From: Hondaea fermentalgiana
Taxonomy: Eukaryota; Sar; Bigyra; Thraustochytrida; Thraustochytriidae
DNA length: 39,568 nt
Reading direction: 5' to 3'
NCBI GenBank assembly: GCA_014084085.1
Contig: NPFB01000011.1
Location: 167,105 to 206,672 of the forward strand
The notes under the pieces are model-generated. The model did not search any database, was not told where the DNA came from, and saw only the letters and a program-made list of their open reading frames with translations. This document shows positions 35,585-39,568 of the stretch, piece after piece. Both the position numbers and the translations under genes were made by a program. Within the stretch, counting starts at the first letter, position 1; the number at the start of each line of letters is the position of its first letter.

Positions 35585-37870
35585 TCAGCGCCGCGCATCC
35601 CCGTTGTTGGCGGCAAAATTGAGACGCTCGTTATTGAGCACGCGATCCTCGAGATTGGCCGAGGGCTCAAAGGATTGTTGCGCTTGTGCGTCGTTTTGCT
35701 GATAATAATAGTGTGCGTTGTCTGGCGCAAGTTGTCGCCCATGCGGCAATCTATTGATGCTATTTGCAGAGGCCAAGGCCGCGGCATCATGATTTGCCTT
35801 TGTCATTCCCGAAAGGGTGGACATGGAATGTCCGGTATCTGCAGCACTTGCAAAGAGATTTGGCTGCGAAAGCAGGGACAGCGACGAAGGACGGGGCCCT
35901 GCTGCGCCTGCAGTGTACATGCCGACGTGCGACTGTGTGCCTGGACGGGCGTTGGCCTGCGAGAGGTACTGTGAGTTTGCGGCGTTGGCAGCTGCAGCCG
36001 CGGCGGCGGCCGCCGCGGCTGGATATTGTTGCCAAAGCGATCGATGGAGCTGTGATGACGGAGGCGCGTGTTGCTGCTGCTGCTGCTGCTGCTGTTGGTT
36101 TTGCTGCTGATGCACTTGAGCTGCGGCAGCAGCTGCTGCTGCTGCTGAATTATTCGCAGCGGCATGTTGTCGCATGAAGAGAAGGTGATTTTGCGTGGCG
36201 CTGGATGCAGTATTTGGCCCAGCAAAGAGAGGTGCCGAGGGCGCGGGAGCGGCCGAGGGCACGGGCGCGTACGCCACCGGGGGCGGGGCGGGCGCAGCAG
36301 GTGGATTTGGAGGAGCATCATTTTGTGCGGGTGCTTTAGAGAGGAGTCCATGAGTCATGTGGGCCTGGATGTTGGATACGAACTCGGCGTTGTAGTTGCC
36401 ATTGGCGTCGACCTTGGGCAAGGAGCTGCCACGGAAACCACGAAAGGTGCTGTCGCCGACAGGGTAGGACATGATGACAACGACGTTGGCCCGGGAGCGA
36501 TCGGCCCCGGCCCAGACGACGGATCCGACCAGGTAGGGTTCCTCGAGGCGCGCGCGCCCAGCGCCTGCTCTTTCTTCGACATCAATTTTCACCTGTCGCA
36601 AGGTCTCTGCAGTAGTTGCGGAGCGAACAGCGACATAGGCCTTGCAGGGCGCGCCCTCGCCGGAGGCGGACTCGGGGGAGATTGCACGGGGAAAGACGTC
36701 GACAAGCTTGGAGACGGCGGTGTTGATGAGTTCAACGCCGTTGGCGGATTGCTGGCGCAAAAAGCGAATGCGTTCGCCGGCAGCGTCGGAAAACTCGAGG
36801 AGGTCGTCGGCTTCCTTTGGGGTAATGTCCTCGACTTGGAGCACGCCGGGGCTGCAATGCGCGCGCGCGACATAGTCAGGATGGGAGAGCAGCGCGGCAA
36901 GGCGACGGCCCATTTCGTCCACGTCGACGGGCATGTTGCTAACCTCGAGGCGCATGTTGAGGCGTGTTGCGGTCTCTGAGGTGGAGCCGGCGGGCAGGAG
37001 CTCGTACCTGGATGCGATGGAGTATCCGCCGACCTTGATGGCTTGACCCTGACGCCACGTGGACGCGCTGGAGGGCGATGCGGCAGCCATGTAGGCGAGC
37101 CCGAGAGCCTGCGCAACGCTCGAGTCAATGCCCGCTCGAAAGGTGCGGCAGCATCCCGCGCGCGAGGGGCTAATGGGTTTTTGCGGGGACGCATTGGTAA
37201 CCTGCGATACGAACTGGTTGTAGCGCCCAGTTTCCGCCTTGTAGAGTTCGTTTTCCGTGGCAATGTCGACGGTTCCATCTCCGCGCAGTTCCTGCACCCT
37301 TGATTTGAGCGCGCGCACTCTTTCGCGGAGGAAGTCACGTTCCTGCTCGAGCTCTTCGTTTCGGCGACGCAAGACTTCGGTTTCACGCTTGCGTTTTTCG
37401 CGGAAGCGTTTGCAGGCGATGGCGTTGCGGGATTTTGCGTTTGATGCGCTGCTGTCGTTCACTTTGCTTTCCCCTTGTGGCGATGGAGTATCAAATGACG
37501 GCGGTGAGAGCGTTGGGCTGCTGGTGTTGCTGCTATCAAAGGACTGCATGAGCCTGGTCTTTGGATCTTGCATTGGAGGCGCTGCAGCAGGGGTTGCCCC
37601 GCCTTGCTGCATGTTGCTAAAGAAGGCCCCGACGTTGCCTGGTGCCGGTGGTTTGCGTCCGGAGAGGAGAAAGTTGCTGGCGTCGGCGTAGAGGCTGGCG
37701 GGATTGTAGTTGTGGACGCCGTTTGCGTTGAGCTCGTCGCCGGGGTGGCGGATGCCTGGGTATTGTGTCTGCGCTCGATATGTGGCCTGGAGGTCAATCG
37801 GTTGCTGCTGTTGCTGCTGTTGTTGCTGCTGTTGCTGGTGTCCGGAGGCATTGGGATCTTCGTGCTTCAT
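35585..37870 (-). CDS. bZIP transcription factor with polyQ/polyA regions
   Basis: 761 residues from an ATG, with an N-terminal polyQ run (~12-23). The basic region has the conserved Asn at N149 followed by AIACKRFREKRKR. The zipper has leucines at 167, 174, 181, 188 and 195, a perfect heptad. A long region (~215-500) of ordered-looking sequence follows, including GRRLAALLSHPDYVARAHC, FLRQQSANGVELI and YLVGSVVWAGADRSRANVVVIMSYP; I do not recognise this domain. The C-terminal third is Pro/Ala-rich with polyA and polyQ runs and ends in an acidic/Asn-rich tail. It is probably a nuclear DNA-binding dimer. The middle domain could be a ligand- or partner-binding module, which is inference. Confidence 0.88.
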   Translation of the reverse strand: MKHEDPNASGHQQQQQQQQQQQQPIDLQATYRAQTQYPGIRHPGDELNANGVHNYNPASLYADASNFLLSGRKPPAPGNVGAFFSNMQQGGATPAAAPPMQDPKTRLMQSFDSSNTSSPTLSPPSFDTPSPQGESKVNDSSASNAKSRNAIACKRFREKRKRETEVLRRRNEELEQERDFLRERVRALKSRVQELRGDGTVDIATENELYKAETGRYNQFVSQVTNASPQKPISPSRAGCCRTFRAGIDSSVAQALGLAYMAAASPSSASTWRQGQAIKVGGYSIASRYELLPAGSTSETATRLNMRLEVSNMPVDVDEMGRRLAALLSHPDYVARAHCSPGVLQVEDITPKEADDLLEFSDAAGERIRFLRQQSANGVELINTAVSKLVDVFPRAISPESASGEGAPCKAYVAVRSATTAETLRQVKIDVEERAGAGRARLEEPYLVGSVVWAGADRSRANVVVIMSYPVGDSTFRGFRGSSLPKVDANGNYNAEFVSNIQAHMTHGLLSKAPAQNDAPPNPPAAPAPPPVAYAPVPSAAPAPSAPLFAGPNTASSATQNHLLFMRQHAAANNSAAAAAAAAAQVHQQQNQQQQQQQQQHAPPSSQLHRSLWQQYPAAAAAAAAAAANAANSQYLSQANARPGTQSHVGMYTAGAAGPRPSSLSLLSQPNLFASAADTGHSMSTLSGMTKANHDAAALASANSINRLPHGRQLAPDNAHYYYQQNDAQAQQSFEPSANLEDRVLNNERLNFAANNGDARR

Positions 37871-38523
37871 GGTGCCGTTGTTGAAATAGAATCCCTGCCT
37901 GTTGAGTATGAATTCTTGGGACGACTTTTCCTCTGAATGGGCGGCGAAAGCGCGACTGAAATTGATCGCGTTGCGCTCTTCGGGTCGTTCGGCAGCGAAG
38001 ACCCGCGCCAGGATCGATTTGTCTGGAGGCGACGTGGTGGCTATTCAAAGGAAACGCGCTCCCCGAATCCTGTTTTACTTTTGGTTGGTGGGTCAAGAAG
38101 GTGCTGAACCGAGGCACCCGCACGTAGGTGTAGAGGATTCCTGGGCGAGCCAATCTCGTACTCTTTCTTCGGTCTCAAGTGTTTCTTGGGACCGACTGTC
38201 TGTGAGGTGTAGCGCGAGCTTATACTTCCGTTGGTTGGTGTAGTAGGCTGGCTGGCCTCTTTTACTTTGCGAAAGCGAAGCGTGTCTGTACTTTATGGTG
38301 TTGGGCCAAGGGTGAAAGACCTGGCCGGCCTGGCGTGCTCGTCGCTGCTTGCTACGACCTCGGCTTGTTGCTCGGCCCCGTAAGCCAGCTAGCCCAGCTG
38401 TCCCTGTATATCGATGGGGAGATGGGGGCGTCCGGAACTTCTTAGGGCCGCTCGCCAATCAAGCAGCGCACCGCCAGCAAGCAGGCACGTGCTGGCCACG
38501 CGGCCGGGGCTCGTTCGCTCGAT

Positions 38524-38574
38524 CCACTCCACTCCACTCCACTTCAGGCCGCGCCGCGCCGCGCCGCGCCGCGC
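38524..38574. repeat. CCACT then GCCGC pentanucleotide repeats
   Basis: About four CCACT units are followed by about five GCCGC units, directly readable. They lie in the GC-rich region upstream of the bZIP gene. Confidence 0.85.
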
Positions 38575-39232
38575 TACGCTGTCCCGTGCGAGGTGGTGCA
38601 ACTTTCTTTGGTCTTTGCCTCCCGCGGCGCTCCGCCTTCTTTCCTTTCTTTCCTTCTTCTCTCTTGCTTTGCAAGACCGGAAAGAAGGCGAGAGGCGACG
38701 AAAAGAAGAAAGAAAAAACCAACAAATCCAACACAGAAACAAAGAACGCACCAGCCAGTGCAAAGGCGCGCAGAGGAAGAAGCGCCGCTGCGCGAGGTAA
38801 CTAACAGTAAGTATAACTAACGAAGGAACAAAAGAAAGAAGGAACGAAAGAAGGAAAAAAAAAGGAAGAACGAGCTCACCACGGCTGCAGCAGCGCAGCA
38901 CGAAGCACCCGCCGCTCCCTGGCGCTCCCTTTCCCTCTCCCTCTCCGCCCGCACGCCGCGCAAGCTTGCTCGCCGCGCCGTGCCGTGCGCCGCTCGCTCG
39001 CCGCGCTCGTCCCGGCCGCCTGCCGCCTGCCGCCTGCTTCCGCTCCCGCGCGCGTCTCCAGCCTCGGGCGGCGCGAAAGGGGTCTGCTGCCAGCTGCTCT
39101 GCTCCGCCGCGCCTTCCGCGCTCCCCAGAATCTCTCTCCTCATCCTCGCTGTCGCCAGAGACGAGGCGCGGCGGCGCGCACCTGTAAGTAAGCCGAGCCG
39201 CCCGCCCGACTCCGCGGCCCGCCAAGCAAGCA

Positions 39233-39257
39233 AACGAACGAACGAACGAACGAACGA
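39233..39257. repeat. (AACG)6 microsatellite
   Basis: Six tandem AACG units next to a CAAG repeat, in the GC-rich end of the window. Confidence 0.9.
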
Positions 39258-39568
39258 CCGGACGAACGAGCAGCCGAGGCCGCAGAGGGAGGCGCGCACG
39301 CGGCCGGGGCGGAGTGGACCGGCGCCGCCCGGACCGGCCGCAGCGGCGCCGCGCAGCGCGCAGTGCAGCGCGCGCTTCGATCTTGCGGCCCAACAAGCCC
39401 AAGCGAGGGCCCGAGCACCCGCGTCGCGGCCTCGCCTCGTTCTGGAGAGCGAGCAGGCCGGCAGCGGCCTGCCGCTTCTTCCTGCCCGCGCGTCCTGCCG
39501 CGGGCCCTTCTTCCTGCGTCCCTCCCTCCCTCCACCCCGCCCTGTTTCCGCCGCCTCGCGCGATCCGG

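Larger units (their letters stand above)
37871..39568. promoter_or_regulatory. long GC-rich region upstream of the bZIP gene
   Basis: About 1.7 kb with no supportable gene. Open frames on both strands are Arg/Ala/Ser-rich composition artefacts. It includes CCACT, GCCGC and AACG repeats (separate entries) and presumably carries the bZIP gene promoter. Confidence 0.4.

Noticed and set aside
38389..39402. A 337-residue minus-strand frame at the end of the window
   Set aside because: Its composition is dominated by Arg, Ala, Ser and Leu from GC-rich simple repeats. No domain, and competing frames are also open.

Overview
This window looks like nuclear DNA of a unicellular eukaryote. The evidence is an HMG-box protein, an APC4-like anaphase-promoting-complex subunit, a CAP-Gly protein, a DYRK-family kinase, a bZIP factor, a transgelin-like protein, and tRNA genes with introns at the canonical 37/38 position. 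Coding regions are long and apparently intron-free, GC-rich, and alternate freely between strands with short intergenic gaps. That style fits a stramenopile, most likely a thraustochytrid (labyrinthulomycete). The lineage is an inference from gene style and has not been checked by search.

Layout. Positions 1-14,550 hold a 1,294-aa GNAT/LysM-like/HMG-box fusion (+), a transgelin/calponin-like protein (-), a small membrane protein (+), a large unrecognised acidic protein (-), an APC4-like subunit (-) and a CAP-Gly/WD40 protein (+). Positions 14,900-17,900 hold four tRNA-Asn(GUU) genes in a mirror-image array (- - + +). The outer pair carry a 24-nt intron and the inner pair do not; a small membrane-protein gene lies in the centre. 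A thiolase (-) follows, with a very GC-rich upstream region.

Positions 20,260-23,000 are a decayed mobile-element zone. It holds two diverged copies of a non-coding repeat and a frameshifted PIF/Harbinger-type transposase. Next to it is an intact gene with a piggyBac-like C-terminal zinc ribbon, then an NTF2/SnoaL-like gene. Positions 25,375-29,351 carry two divergent paralogous genes for secreted, ShK-like cysteine-rich proteins that share a 236-bp promoter gap. One has a long 13-residue repeat array broken by a 100-N assembly gap. The remainder holds a plant-DYRKP-like kinase (+), a VanZ-like small membrane protein (-), an unrecognised 631-aa protein (-) and a polyQ/polyA bZIP factor (-), ending in GC-rich simple-repeat DNA.

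The genes do not form one pathway; they are mostly independent housekeeping and regulatory genes. The most unusual structures are the mirror-image tRNA-Asn quartet, the divergent ShK-like pair with its unresolved repeat, and the GNAT/LysM/HMG fusion. I found no operon-like or defence-type system.
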